Shown here: piece by piece, positions 6,282 to 13,771 of the stretch
How the letters are laid out: each line of letters begins with the position of its first letter
How positions within the stretch are numbered: position 1 is the stretch's first letter
Virus record (IMG/VR): IMGVR_UViG_3300043466_001366
Location: 1-39,075 of that record
Origin: a virus
DNA: 39,075 bases
Reading direction: 5' to 3' (one strand)
Made by a program: the position numbers and the translations under genes
The notes under the pieces: generated by a model
Told to the model about the DNA's origin: nothing
The model's input: the letters and a program-made list of their open reading frames with translations, nothing else
Databases searched by the model: none

Positions 6282-8066
6282 TTACTCTGTCGGGCGGTCG
6301 CCCTTGGGCGACAACACCTTGGCAAGCAACCCTGCCACTACCTGCATCTTTTCGCAGTCCCGAAGGTGATTTGCGCGGCCCTTCTGAACTACCCACTTGG
6401 CCGTAGTTGTGCCAGTGACAGGATTGCGTAGCTTACGCTTGACTGTGCTTGCCATATGTTCGTGCCAGTCAATCGGGAAGTCCTTGGGGAATTCCCATGT
6501 CGCGGGATCGCTGCGGCGTAGCGCGTCAAGAATGTCTTCGCACGTAGGCGCGGAGAACTTGATCAGAGGACACGTTCGGCGCGTCAGCGATCCAGAATCC
6601 CAGCGTCCTCCGCCAGCGGGATCTCCGCGCTCTGGCCGTGCGTAAGCGCGTTGCACCTTACGTCCGTTGTCTGACCATGTGAAACTCTCTTGATCGCTTC
6701 CGCGCAGAGCGACATAGCCGAATCGGCAGCAGGCAAAATAGACTTCGCGTGTCGCAAACGCGCTGTCCACGAATACGCACGGCGGTCTGATTTCATTTTC
6801 CTCGCGCACCTTTTCCAAGTCATCCCACGTTTCTATCCTGCCTGCCCATCTGCCGCGACTACGTCCGTCCTTTGACCAGTCGCGGATCACCGCCCAGAAG
6901 TGCCTGCCTCCCTGATCTTGAACGTCTACAGTCATTGCGCTGAACGTGGCTTCTGCCCATCGGTCGCCAGATAGATAGTCGCTCGCGGTAGATTTGATTT
7001 CTTCCTGCTTCTCGGAATCATCAATCCAAGGTTCTGCCAGTGCGCCATTCACGAAGTCCTGCAGACCGAGCAGCGATGCCTTCTGACGTAGGAATAGCAC
7101 GGCCAATTCACCGAATCCGCATGAACGCCACGGCGCATACAACGAATTCAGATGGTAGCTGCGTCTGCCTTTGCCAGCATTCGGATTCAGAGGCCTCCAC
7201 TCGCCAGCGCGAAGCATCCGAGTCTTGTGACCATCAGTGATCTTGTCCTTACAGTTTTCGCATTCGTAGTATGCCGTGGCGCGAATGGCATCTTCGTTCC
7301 ATGTGCCATCTTCGCTGCGAGCGGTATCTGACCATTTCACCTGCGACCAAAGCAATCTCTGCATGGTTCCGCAGTGCGGACATGGCAGGAAGTAGTAACG
7401 CTGATCGCCCTGCTGAAATGCCTGCCAGATTTCGCCTTCTGATGTTGTCGGCGTAGATGCCTTGATACGAAGCGCGTTCGTATAGGACTTGGTTCTGTTT
7501 TCTGCCAGAGCCACGGCTCCCGCTTCGCGTTCTGTCGGAGTAGCAAATTTATCAGTTTCATCCATGATAAGGATGCCTGCTGGACGCGATGCCAAGTTGG
7601 CGGGACTGTTACTGCCAATGAATACCAACGTGCAGTCACGGAATTGCTGCTCCAGCGTTTTGTAGCGATGCACGTTGCTCGGCTTCAGTGCGCGTAGCTT
7701 GTCGCAGTCATCAACCATCGGTTGCCATCGGTTCTCGCTGAAGCTTCGCGCCAAGTGTTCAGACGGCATTACCCAGATCAGAGGTGCAGGGTTGTTGACC
7801 ATACGCCACGCTGCACCAATCATCATCGCAGTGGTCTTGCTCGTCTGACTTCCGAAGCATAGGCATACGTCTGTTACGCTCGGATCTGCGAAGCAGTTCA
7901 ACGGCTCTCTGATGTATGGCGTCAGAAGCGTAGAGTAGGGACCAGGCGTTTCTGTCTGGCGACGAGTCAGAACGATCTCGTCTTCCGCCCACTGCCAGAC
8001 TTCACGATTGTCGATTGGAGCAAAGACATCGCGCAGGCTGCGATCAAGTTGCGCGATCAGAGTCAT
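6282..8066 (-). CDS. Terminase large subunit, GpA type
   Basis: A 594-aa protein from ATG 8066, which overlaps the TAGT stop as ATGA (the longer frame to 8156 is not needed). Motifs fit the lambda GpA family: Walker A-like GSQTSKTT at residues 72-79, adenine-binding WVMPSE near 98-103, Walker B ILIMDETDKF at 165-174, a CPHCG...CENC zinc ribbon in the middle, and nuclease-domain acidic patches (TVDVQDQGG, FVDSAF). It is the packaging motor that cuts concatemeric DNA and pumps it into the prohead through the portal. GpA-type enzymes usually cut at cos or at comparable specific sites. Unusually, three modification genes separate it from terS. Confidence 0.95.
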   Translation of the reverse strand: MTLIAQLDRSLRDVFAPIDNREVWQWAEDEIVLTRRQTETPGPYSTLLTPYIREPLNCFADPSVTDVCLCFGSQTSKTTAMMIGAAWRMVNNPAPLIWVMPSEHLARSFSENRWQPMVDDCDKLRALKPSNVHRYKTLEQQFRDCTLVFIGSNSPANLASRPAGILIMDETDKFATPTEREAGAVALAENRTKSYTNALRIKASTPTTSEGEIWQAFQQGDQRYYFLPCPHCGTMQRLLWSQVKWSDTARSEDGTWNEDAIRATAYYECENCKDKITDGHKTRMLRAGEWRPLNPNAGKGRRSYHLNSLYAPWRSCGFGELAVLFLRQKASLLGLQDFVNGALAEPWIDDSEKQEEIKSTASDYLSGDRWAEATFSAMTVDVQDQGGRHFWAVIRDWSKDGRSRGRWAGRIETWDDLEKVREENEIRPPCVFVDSAFATREVYFACCRFGYVALRGSDQESFTWSDNGRKVQRAYARPERGDPAGGGRWDSGSLTRRTCPLIKFSAPTCEDILDALRRSDPATWEFPKDFPIDWHEHMASTVKRKLRNPVTGTTTAKWVVQKGRANHLRDCEKMQVVAGLLAKVLSPKGDRPTE

Positions 8067-8833
8067 CTGTGCGCGTTCATCAGACGCTTGATCTGCGTGT
8101 AGTTCAACATTATCTGGCCTGCACGGCGAGGATGCGGAGTGATTAGGTCTCCCCACTTCATGAACATCTTCTTCGTGGCTACCAATTCTGCTTCTGAAGT
8201 GCGATATGTATTTGCTCCGCCTTCATTGTCACGATGCGGGAAGTCGCACATAATGTTGTCGCAACGAAAGACTCCGCCGTGCGTCAGGATCGCTTGCAGC
8301 GTCATGTCGTAATCTTCCTTCAGTGCTACATTCTCGTCAAAGAACGAGCATGATTGACCGACATAGATCAGATCGCACGCCACGAATTTATTTATAGCGA
8401 TCGGCTGGCCGTTGTAGTTCGCTGCGTTTGTCGTGAGTGCCGTGCCACCATAAACGCGCTTCGTCAGTGCGCTCGCATTCAACAGCGTCAGAATAGCTTC
8501 TTCAAGAGTGATGCGATATCGTTGCCACTTGTTATTCTCCCATCGCACAGACTTCACGTTACGCAGATCGTCGCTCGCTTGAATGCTGCAAGCGTCATGG
8601 ATTCTGGCATCGCGCAAAGCGGCATTTCTGGCCGCGCTGATGTTGTGCCTGCATCCTCTGACGCGATCAGATGAAAGGCCAGCAGCTATATAGTCGGCTT
8701 CTTCGCCTTCAGAGACATACCATGTGGATGCCGTGTGACCGAGCAGTTCAAGCATCGGAGCGACACGTTGCGGACGCTTCGTGCTGATGATCGCCATGTG
8801 AAAGCGACCTTCTGGTAGTCCTTCATTTAACAT
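8063..8833 (-). CDS. TET-associated glycosyltransferase (TAGT)-like
   Basis: A 256-aa protein. It shows STKRPQRVAPMLELLG, a WYVSEGEEADYIAAG segment, a GCRHNISAARNAALRDA helix and IQASDDL (D88-D89), which resemble the TAGT/GREB1-type glycosyltransferase fold with a DD metal/nucleotide-sugar site. TAGT enzymes are encoded next to phage TET/JBP dioxygenases and are thought to add sugars to 5-hydroxymethylcytosine in DNA. The gene overlaps the TET-like gene by 11 bases and terL by 4, so all are co-translated. ATG 8797, with AGAAGG upstream, is an alternative start. The sugar and the exact target base cannot be read from sequence. Confidence 0.75.
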   Translation of the reverse strand: MLNEGLPEGRFHMAIISTKRPQRVAPMLELLGHTASTWYVSEGEEADYIAAGLSSDRVRGCRHNISAARNAALRDARIHDACSIQASDDLRNVKSVRWENNKWQRYRITLEEAILTLLNASALTKRVYGGTALTTNAANYNGQPIAINKFVACDLIYVGQSCSFFDENVALKEDYDMTLQAILTHGGVFRCDNIMCDFPHRDNEGGANTYRTSEAELVATKKMFMKWGDLITPHPRRAGQIMLNYTQIKRLMNAHR

Positions 8834-9656
8834 TACGTCCGCTCAATCGGCGTTGCTCCACTTGTTCACGGCGCATTCTCGCACGCGCAATCTCTTGTCG
8901 TAGCGGCTGGCAGTTCCACATATTCTGCAGGCTGTAATACACCAGAGAGAATCGTCTGGAATCCGAAGCGAGCTTCGTGATCGGAGTTACCCCGTGCAGA
9001 ATCGCCTGTCCGTCGAAGTAGAAGATGCTGTGATTTACAACCTCTACCAAGACATCGTATTCTGGCATGGCGAGATACCCGCCTGCAATCTTGTGCTTCA
9101 GCACAATCATTGCGCTCCAAACGTGCTTGAAGTTACCGCTGTCGAAATGGTAGCAGAGCGGATTGTTGTCGTTGATGATTCCAGAAGTGAACGGAACATC
9201 TGGGTAGCGAAAGTCATCTACGATCTTTTCTTGCGCTGTTTCAAGATGACTGTCGTAGAGTTTCTGATTATGCAGCGCGTAGTATTTCGCGGCCAGCCTT
9301 CCTCCGTTAAGAATACGCTGATGAATAGCGGGATCTTCGGTAGCCAATGACGCAACCGAGCAGAAGTCCTTGCGAATAGCGTTGCGCGGATTGAAGCCGA
9401 ATATGCGGCTGGTTGTTTTCAGACCATTCGTGCGATAGTCAGCGCAGTATTTGACGTCTGTGCAGGCGTCGAAGATGTCGTTGAATTCTTGTGTCTCACC
9501 GCACGGCTTACAATACAACGCAACGATCTCGCCGCTGTCTTCGTCAATCAACTTGAACTCATCCTTCAGCAACGTGGAGCAGTCTGACTCGTCGGCGCGA
9601 CGATGAACGTATTGCTCCAGATCAACGGACTTACGCTTAATGGTTAGCGTTTGCAT
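8823..9656 (-). CDS. TET/JBP-family 2-oxoglutarate/Fe(II) dioxygenase
   Basis: A 277-aa protein with a double-stranded beta-helix signature: H170-x-D172 in CYHFDSGNFKHVWSAMIVL, GGYLAMPEYDVLVEV, distal H221 in ILHGVTP and Arg in SRRFSLVYYS for 2-oxoglutarate. The D-S-G-N-F, GG-L-P-Y and H-G-V-T-P layout is that of the Tet_JBP family rather than AlkB or prolyl hydroxylases. Family members oxidise 5-methylcytosine (or thymine) in DNA. The N-terminal part has Cys residues (CKPC, CTDVKYC) that may bind zinc. It is followed by TAGT, so oxidised bases are likely glycosylated. It overlaps the ParB-like gene by 20 bases. No cytosine methyltransferase was found in the genome. Confidence 0.82.
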   Translation of the reverse strand: MQTLTIKRKSVDLEQYVHRRADESDCSTLLKDEFKLIDEDSGEIVALYCKPCGETQEFNDIFDACTDVKYCADYRTNGLKTTSRIFGFNPRNAIRKDFCSVASLATEDPAIHQRILNGGRLAAKYYALHNQKLYDSHLETAQEKIVDDFRYPDVPFTSGIINDNNPLCYHFDSGNFKHVWSAMIVLKHKIAGGYLAMPEYDVLVEVVNHSIFYFDGQAILHGVTPITKLASDSRRFSLVYYSLQNMWNCQPLRQEIARARMRREQVEQRRLSGRNVK

Positions 9657-10299
9657 AGGCGTTAATCGCGGCGATGGCGGCTTCTGTATTGGTTTCCAAT
9701 CCCTTCTCTTTCTTGATGGCGTCCAGAGCGTTCATCGTATCTGCAAATTCTTGAACGTCCATGATCAGAACGATCTGACGCACTGTGCTGTTCTCGTAGC
9801 TCATCAGACGCTCAGTAGGCCGCAGTCCGCGCTCTCCGCCTTCAAGCACATCGCCAACGCTGTCGGCAGACAGATTGATTCCGAGCTTGTCTAACGCTTG
9901 ACTATCAAAGCCAAGCGATTCAATTCCCACGCCATCCGCCGTCAGCGTCTGAAGCTCCTTGGCGAGCAGATCACTGTCCCATTCGGCCAGCGTAGCCAGC
10001 CGATTGATGCTGATACGCAGAGCCTTGATATCGGCTTCACTCAGATCGTCGCAGACAATAGCGGGAACATTGTCGCCGTCCAGTCCTACGATCCCTTTTC
10101 GGCCGGCATCGCCAAGATGCTGCAATGCCTTTATCCTCAGATGTCCGTCAATCAGAGTGCCGTCCGACTTGGCAAGGACAGGAACTCGGAATCCGAATCG
10201 CTTGATGGCATCGGCTACTTGCTGCACGGCATGATCGTTCTTCCGTGGATTGCCAGCATAGGGAACGAGCTTACGAAGGGGTAGTGTTTCGGTTTTCAT
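9637..10299 (-). CDS. ParB/Srx-domain protein
   Basis: A 220-aa protein from ATG 10299 (MKTETLPLRKLVPYAGNPRK). It has the ParB-type N-terminal fold: LVPYAGNPRKND, then LIDGHLRIKALQHLG (G-H-x-R motif) and VPAIVCDDLSEADIKALRIS. In phages this domain commonly precedes DNA methyltransferases, either fused or as a neighbour, and some members have nuclease or CTP-binding activity. Here it stands alone and is followed by the TET-like gene. It could guide or license modification at certain sites or act in packaging. It overlaps terS by 29 bases. The in-frame ATG 10338 is upstream, but the internal start gives the standard N-terminus. Confidence 0.8.
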   Translation of the reverse strand: MKTETLPLRKLVPYAGNPRKNDHAVQQVADAIKRFGFRVPVLAKSDGTLIDGHLRIKALQHLGDAGRKGIVGLDGDNVPAIVCDDLSEADIKALRISINRLATLAEWDSDLLAKELQTLTADGVGIESLGFDSQALDKLGINLSADSVGDVLEGGERGLRPTERLMSYENSTVRQIVLIMDVQEFADTMNALDAIKKEKGLETNTEAAIAAINAYANANH

Positions 10300-10936
10300 A
10301 TATGGCTTTGAATAACGTCTTGTCCCGCCACTCTTCAAGAAGTTTCTGCGCGAGCATGGGATCCTGCGGATTGACTTTCGCCGCGAGAGCGGCAGGCATT
10401 GACGAAGTAATCGTTCTGACGTCTTGCAAAACTGTTCTGAAGGCTCGCTCTGCGTCCTCTACTTGCATGGTGCGGCGGTCTCGCTCCATCAGATCGCGCA
10501 GCTGACGCTCATAGACTACCTGCTTCGCCAGATACTGCTGATGCGTCTGAGCCCATCGGCGCGAGGCTTCTATTTCGCCAGAGTGATGAAGGCGAGCTAC
10601 TTGCGCGGCTGCGTGCTTACGTAATTGACGCTGCTCGTTCAGAGCCTCGCGGCAGCTATCCGTTTCGGTGTGCTGCTTGATTGGTTCTTCAATGGCTTCT
10701 TCGGCGCGGCGATTCATGGCGTCAATGATCTCGTCTGGTTGCACTGGAGCGGTGATCGCGCTCGCTACGGCTTCCGCCGCGATGACTTTCGCGGGACTGA
10801 AGGAGCGGCTACGTCCGTTCGTGCGATACCAAGACAGAGCGGCTTCCACGCTGTCAGAAGGCATTCCTCGCTTGATGCACTTGTGCGCTCCCGCTGGCGT
10901 CAGATTCAAGGCTGCGGCCAATTTACGGACAGTCAT
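10271..10936 (-). CDS. Terminase small subunit, Nu1-like
   Basis: A 221-aa protein whose N-terminus, MTVRKLAAALNLTPAGAHKC, is a winged-helix-like DNA-binding motif of the Nu1 type, followed by a long helical region with QLRKHAAAQVARLHHSGEIE and a C-terminal part that would contact TerL. It recognises the packaging site and delivers DNA to TerL. GGCAGGTGG lies just upstream of ATG 10936. The repeat-filled gene-free stretch directly upstream resembles in position the cosB site bound by lambda Nu1. The operon continues with ParB-like, TET, TAGT and terL. Confidence 0.75.
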   Translation of the reverse strand: MTVRKLAAALNLTPAGAHKCIKRGMPSDSVEAALSWYRTNGRSRSFSPAKVIAAEAVASAITAPVQPDEIIDAMNRRAEEAIEEPIKQHTETDSCREALNEQRQLRKHAAAQVARLHHSGEIEASRRWAQTHQQYLAKQVVYERQLRDLMERDRRTMQVEDAERAFRTVLQDVRTITSSMPAALAAKVNPQDPMLAQKLLEEWRDKTLFKAIYENRNTTPS

Positions 10937-11140
10937 TGTCCACCTGCCAGTGTCAACTTGTTAACTTGTGCGTTACCAAGGAAACATTCACGAAATCGTC
11001 ACGGGCCGCGAGCAACCCCACCCGCAAAAATCAGAAAAGTTTGCTTCATTTAGACGCAACTTTTTGCGCCAAAATGACTTACATCTACCCTGTTTTCTCC
11101 TGCTTTGGCCTGCACATTCGGGCGGCTCCGCGCCAATTCA
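10937..11140. other. Gene-free stretch between terS and the repeat array
   Basis: No frame longer than 16 codons with a sensible start is seen on the minus strand, and plus-strand frames look like shadows. It holds a short inverted repeat (GCGCAA-AAAG-TTGCGT on the minus strand) and AAGTTAACAAGTTGACA just before terS. In lambda this relative position holds cosN/cosB. No cos cut site can be identified by eye. Confidence 0.5.
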
Positions 11141-11390
11141 GTGATCAGAGTTGATCAGACTTGATGCGAGTTGATCAGAGTTGATCAGAGTTGATCAGAG
11201 TTGATCAGAGTTGAACCAGTTGATGCGAGTTGATCAGAGTTGATGCGTTCATCTGATCATCATCGGTCTGTTCCTTGGCCGCTCCTCTGTAGTGTTGATG
11301 CGTGATGATACGTGTTGATACGTGCTGACACACCTTTGGCCGAGTTGATCAGAGTTGATCAGGGTTAATGCGAGTTGATTCCTGTGAAGT
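11141..11390. repeat. Phased 10-bp TTGATCAGAG repeat array upstream of terS
   Basis: Plus-strand units of TTGATCAGAG or TTGATGCGAG follow each other at 10-base steps from 11141 to about 11249 (one unit is 9 bases), with looser copies at 11294-11328 and a second block of four at 11345-11384. Each full unit contains the palindrome TGATCA. A 10-bp period places all units on one face of the helix, as in iterons or multi-site protein arrays. The array lies between the early genes and terS. It may be the TerS packaging site, a ParB-type binding site or a replication origin. Confidence 0.85.
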
Positions 11391-11576
11391 TGGCCTGCTC
11401 TGCTTGTATGCCTGCGCTCGCCTTCTGGCATCATCGCGTGCGACAGCGTCCAGAACGTCGAACGAGGCCACCCCTTGCATCGCTCGCATGATCTTGCTGT
11501 CCTTTCTGCCGCCTCTTCCGTATTTGTCTCCGCCGTATTCGTGACCACGGGATTTGTATGCTGCTTCTTTGCTCAT
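11349..11576 (-). CDS. Hypothetical basic protein ending inside the repeat array
   Basis: A 75-aa protein, MSKEAAYKSRGHEYGGDKYG and on to RINPDQL, rich in Gly, Lys, Arg and Tyr near the N-terminus. Its ATG overlaps the upstream stop as ATGA, supporting it against the competing frame 11249-11548. The last residues (STRINPDQL) are encoded by the second repeat block. No family recognised. Confidence 0.55.
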   Translation of the reverse strand: MSKEAAYKSRGHEYGGDKYGRGGRKDSKIMRAMQGVASFDVLDAVARDDARRRAQAYKQSRPTSQESTRINPDQL

Positions 11577-11845
11577 AGTTCCTTTCGTGTTATGCGCTCA
11601 TGGAGCCACATCATTGCTCTGGCGTAATTGCCTACGTCATCAATGGTTACGCAGTTATCGCTGATGATGCCATGCTCCTGTAGCGCGTTCATTGCCTTGG
11701 CCTCCGACCATCCGATGCGCTGCACATAGCAGCGCAAAGGATTTTGATCGGCAGGCCATGTAGGCGTCTTAGAAAACGTAATCGCCTCCCTCTGTTTTCT
11801 GCTCTCCTGTGACAGGGCAGATGTTGTTCTGGTTGCTCGGCCCAT
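11573..11845 (-). CDS. Hypothetical protein, start uncertain
   Basis: A 90-aa frame containing NPLRCYVQRIGWSEAKAMNA followed by ISDNCVTIDDVGNYARAMMW LHERI, which looks like a genuine small helical domain. ATG 11845 implies a 77-base overlap with the nuclease-like gene. A shorter product may begin at a non-ATG codon after the strong AGGGAGG near 11787, or at internal ATG 11692. The stop is coupled to the next gene by ATGA. Function unknown. Confidence 0.5.
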   Translation of the reverse strand: MGRATRTTSALSQESRKQREAITFSKTPTWPADQNPLRCYVQRIGWSEAKAMNALQEHGIISDNCVTIDDVGNYARAMMWLHERITRKEL

Positions 11846-12335
11846 TGACTTCGACCCACTGTATTGCTGGATCTGAAGTGTTCAAGCAGTAGAAGTCCTG
11901 CCGATAGCCCACGTATCGCTTGTCTTCTCTGTTCACTACAGACCATTTCGGGTGTGAATCACCGAGGACGATTGCAACGTGCGTCATCGCCTTGTTGAAT
12001 ATCATGTATGCGTGCGGCTTCGGCTTCGCTCTGTCCCATGAATGCTTGGCACATACGAAGAACGTGTCTCCGTGCGGCCAGTCATTCGGGCCTGTGAAGT
12101 CTACGCCGCGCCGTTTGATCTCTATGCGTTGCTGAACGTAGAGATCACCGCTATCGGCGTGCTGCTTCCATTCTGCATGAGTTGGCGTCTTGCTTGTGGG
12201 CATGACTACAACCTGCTTGCCTATGCTCTGAAGCCATCGTGCGGCATTCCAGACGGCATCTTGCGATGCGTCCAGATGCTTGTGGAATTTCAGAGTGTTT
12301 TCGTGGTCTGTTTTTGCGTCAATGTGCTGGTTCAT
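11769..12335 (-). CDS. PD-(D/E)XK-like nuclease candidate
   Basis: A 188-aa protein from ATG 12335, which overlaps the upstream stop as ATGA. The pattern ALDASQDAVWNAARWLQSIG, then DLYVQQRIEIKRRGVDFTGP, with D...E-x-K, fits the active site of a restriction-endonuclease-like fold. FFVCAKHSWDRAKPKPHAYM and a terminal WVEVNGP follow. Such proteins in phages often degrade or resolve DNA, but the family is not identified and the residues are only a weak pattern. It sits directly after the replisome-organizer-like gene. Confidence 0.55.
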   Translation of the reverse strand: MNQHIDAKTDHENTLKFHKHLDASQDAVWNAARWLQSIGKQVVVMPTSKTPTHAEWKQHADSGDLYVQQRIEIKRRGVDFTGPNDWPHGDTFFVCAKHSWDRAKPKPHAYMIFNKAMTHVAIVLGDSHPKWSVVNREDKRYVGYRQDFYCLNTSDPAIQWVEVNGPSNQNNICPVTGEQKTEGGDYVF

Positions 12336-13243
12336 AGTTTTACTGATGGTGTATGTTCTTTGCCGAGCATTGCGAGTTGCGTATGCAAATCCTGCTCGTG
12401 TTGTTTCAGTTCCTTCCACTTCGCGCTGATGGCAGGCTTCAGAGCGCGATCCCAAGGGGTCTGTGGATCCTTTGGCTCGCTGTTGTCTGGGTCTGCCTTC
12501 AGTCGCTGCATCTGTGCCTTGATGGCGTCAATGGCCTGCTTGAGTTCCCATGCCGACATCGGCCTGCCATTCCGCGATGCGGGGATGGTTCCTTGTGCGG
12601 CTATGGGACGCTCGCTGCGATTGAGCCAGTTGACGAAGCGTTTGCGGCTCGGTTGTTTGCGGTTGGCGCTGCACCATGCCTGCATCTTTCCAAGCTCCAG
12701 ACGGACGTCCAGAGCGGCATAGGCAGGGTTCTGGGACAACTCAGCCAACCAATCCTCGTCGCTGGTCGCGGTCACCGCGACACGTTTTGCCAACTTCCTT
12801 TCCTTTCCTATTACTTTCCCTTCCTTTCCTTTCCGTTGGAGCTCACCTTCAAGCACACCTTGAAGCTCTGCTTGAAGCTCTGCTTCGCCAACTGGTTCGG
12901 GCTCTGGTTCGCGCCGTGCTTCGCCAGAGCGTTTCCCGCCTCTCCTGCCTGCCTCGCGCTTCGCCTGTATCTCGGCCTGCTTGTCAGCGGGATAGAAGGC
13001 CACGGCGAGGTCATCGCCATGCCATTCCCAGAGCAGGGACTGCTCTCTGACCTCGCTGAACGTCACTCCGCACGTTTGCTGCCATTGGCGGTCTTTCCAC
13101 CCTGCACAAGCGGGAATTACCCCGCCGTTTTCCTGCTCGCAGCAATAGCAGAGGATGCTCAACCACGTTGCGCGAGCGGTTGGCTCGCTGCCGATGTATT
13201 CGGGCGAACGTAGGGTCGCCGTCTTGAGGTTCAGATAAATCAT
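12332..13243 (-). CDS. Replisome organizer / DnaD-like replication protein
   Basis: A 303-aa protein. The N-terminal domain (MIYLNLKTATLRSPEYIGSE, then ATWLSILCYCCEQENGGVIP) matches the winged-helix domain of phage replication initiators such as lambda O-like or DnaD-like proteins. A charged KREAGRRGGKRSGEARRE and Glu-rich linker follows, then a C-terminal segment with QPSRKRFVNWLNRSERP typical of these proteins. It probably recruits the host helicase loader or helicase to the phage origin. Five repeats of an AELQ/EGELQ-type motif in the linker are low complexity. No helicase gene of its own is present. Confidence 0.65.
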   Translation of the reverse strand: MIYLNLKTATLRSPEYIGSEPTARATWLSILCYCCEQENGGVIPACAGWKDRQWQQTCGVTFSEVREQSLLWEWHGDDLAVAFYPADKQAEIQAKREAGRRGGKRSGEARREPEPEPVGEAELQAELQGVLEGELQRKGKEGKVIGKERKLAKRVAVTATSDEDWLAELSQNPAYAALDVRLELGKMQAWCSANRKQPSRKRFVNWLNRSERPIAAQGTIPASRNGRPMSAWELKQAIDAIKAQMQRLKADPDNSEPKDPQTPWDRALKPAISAKWKELKQHEQDLHTQLAMLGKEHTPSVKL

Positions 13244-13422
13244 CCCTCGCTCCTCCGATGGGAGGGCGGCAAAATGCCACCCTCCTTGTCGTTCATCAGC
13301 AGTTCGCTGGAGCGTTGCAATTCAAACTGAAGCAGAAGGCACTGCTCTCTGAGCCATGCCATCGTCTCCATGATGCTTGCATCGTCCAGCCCATCGCACG
13401 CTCGGCGTTCGTCGGCGTTCAT
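13240..13422 (-). CDS. Hypothetical small protein
   Basis: A 60-aa protein, MNADERRACDGLDDASIMET and on, with a helix MAWLREQCLLLQFELQRSSE likely to form a coiled coil. ATG 13422 overlaps the upstream stop as ATGA, and the end overlaps the replication gene by 4 bases. No family recognised. Confidence 0.55.
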   Translation of the reverse strand: MNADERRACDGLDDASIMETMAWLREQCLLLQFELQRSSELLMNDKEGGILPPSHRRSEG

Positions 13423-13667
13423 AGTCCGACCTCCCGCGCCACGCTGTTGAGGGTGATCTTGATCTTCCGCCGCTCGGCCAACTCGTCGAGGAATTCTCGC
13501 GCACGAGGATGTTCTTCGGCTTCGTCGTTGATCTGTCGCCATGCAGTATTGAGATCGTCTGTGAGGCTGTTCAGCCATTCCATAGCCCAGACCAGATCGC
13601 TGACGAGCAAACCATGTTGAGTAAGAGCCACAGCGAGGAGGTCCTTTTTGTTGGTGTTCGCGTTCAT
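13419..13667 (-). CDS. Hypothetical small protein
   Basis: An 82-aa protein from ATG 13667, MNANTNKKDLLAVALTQHGL and on, all-helical and acidic in the second half (TAWRQINDEAEEHPRAREFL). Six bases separate it from the small CxxC protein upstream. The start is chosen because the longer frame to 13886 is antisense-like Ser/Arg-rich sequence within the neighbouring exonuclease gene. Function unknown. Confidence 0.55.
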   Translation of the reverse strand: MNANTNKKDLLAVALTQHGLLVSDLVWAMEWLNSLTDDLNTAWRQINDEAEEHPRAREFLDELAERRKIKITLNSVAREVGL

Positions 13668-13672
13668 GTGGT

Positions 13673-13771
13673 TCACTTCACTGGCTTGACTACGATGGGA
13701 ACGCCAGAGCGAATCGGCTCGCCGCAGATGACGCAATACACCTTCTTGCGCGGTTGCTTCTTCTTGCTCAT
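13673..13771 (-). CDS. Tiny CxxC protein
   Basis: A 32-aa frame, MSKKKQPRKKVYCVICGEPI and on to VKPVK, with one CxxC and a very basic N-terminus. ATG 13771 overlaps the exonuclease stop as ATGA and the next gene follows after five bases, so the frame fits the tight operon. It could bind zinc as a half-ribbon. No function can be given. Confidence 0.55.
   Translation of the reverse strand: MSKKKQPRKKVYCVICGEPIRSGVPIVVKPVK

Noticed and set aside
11141-11390. CRISPR-like array
   Set aside because: Repeat units are 10 bases with no unique spacers between them and no cas genes are nearby. It is a tandem binding-site array, not CRISPR.
11249-11548. Minus-strand 99-aa frame in the repeat array
   Set aside because: Competes with 11349-11576, which has ATGA coupling. 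Much of it is read from the repeats, with no sensible start context.
12353-13213. Long plus-strand frame of 286 aa over the replication gene
   Set aside because: Cys/Phe/Leu-rich antisense shadow of a coupled minus-strand operon gene, with no domain or ribosome binding site.
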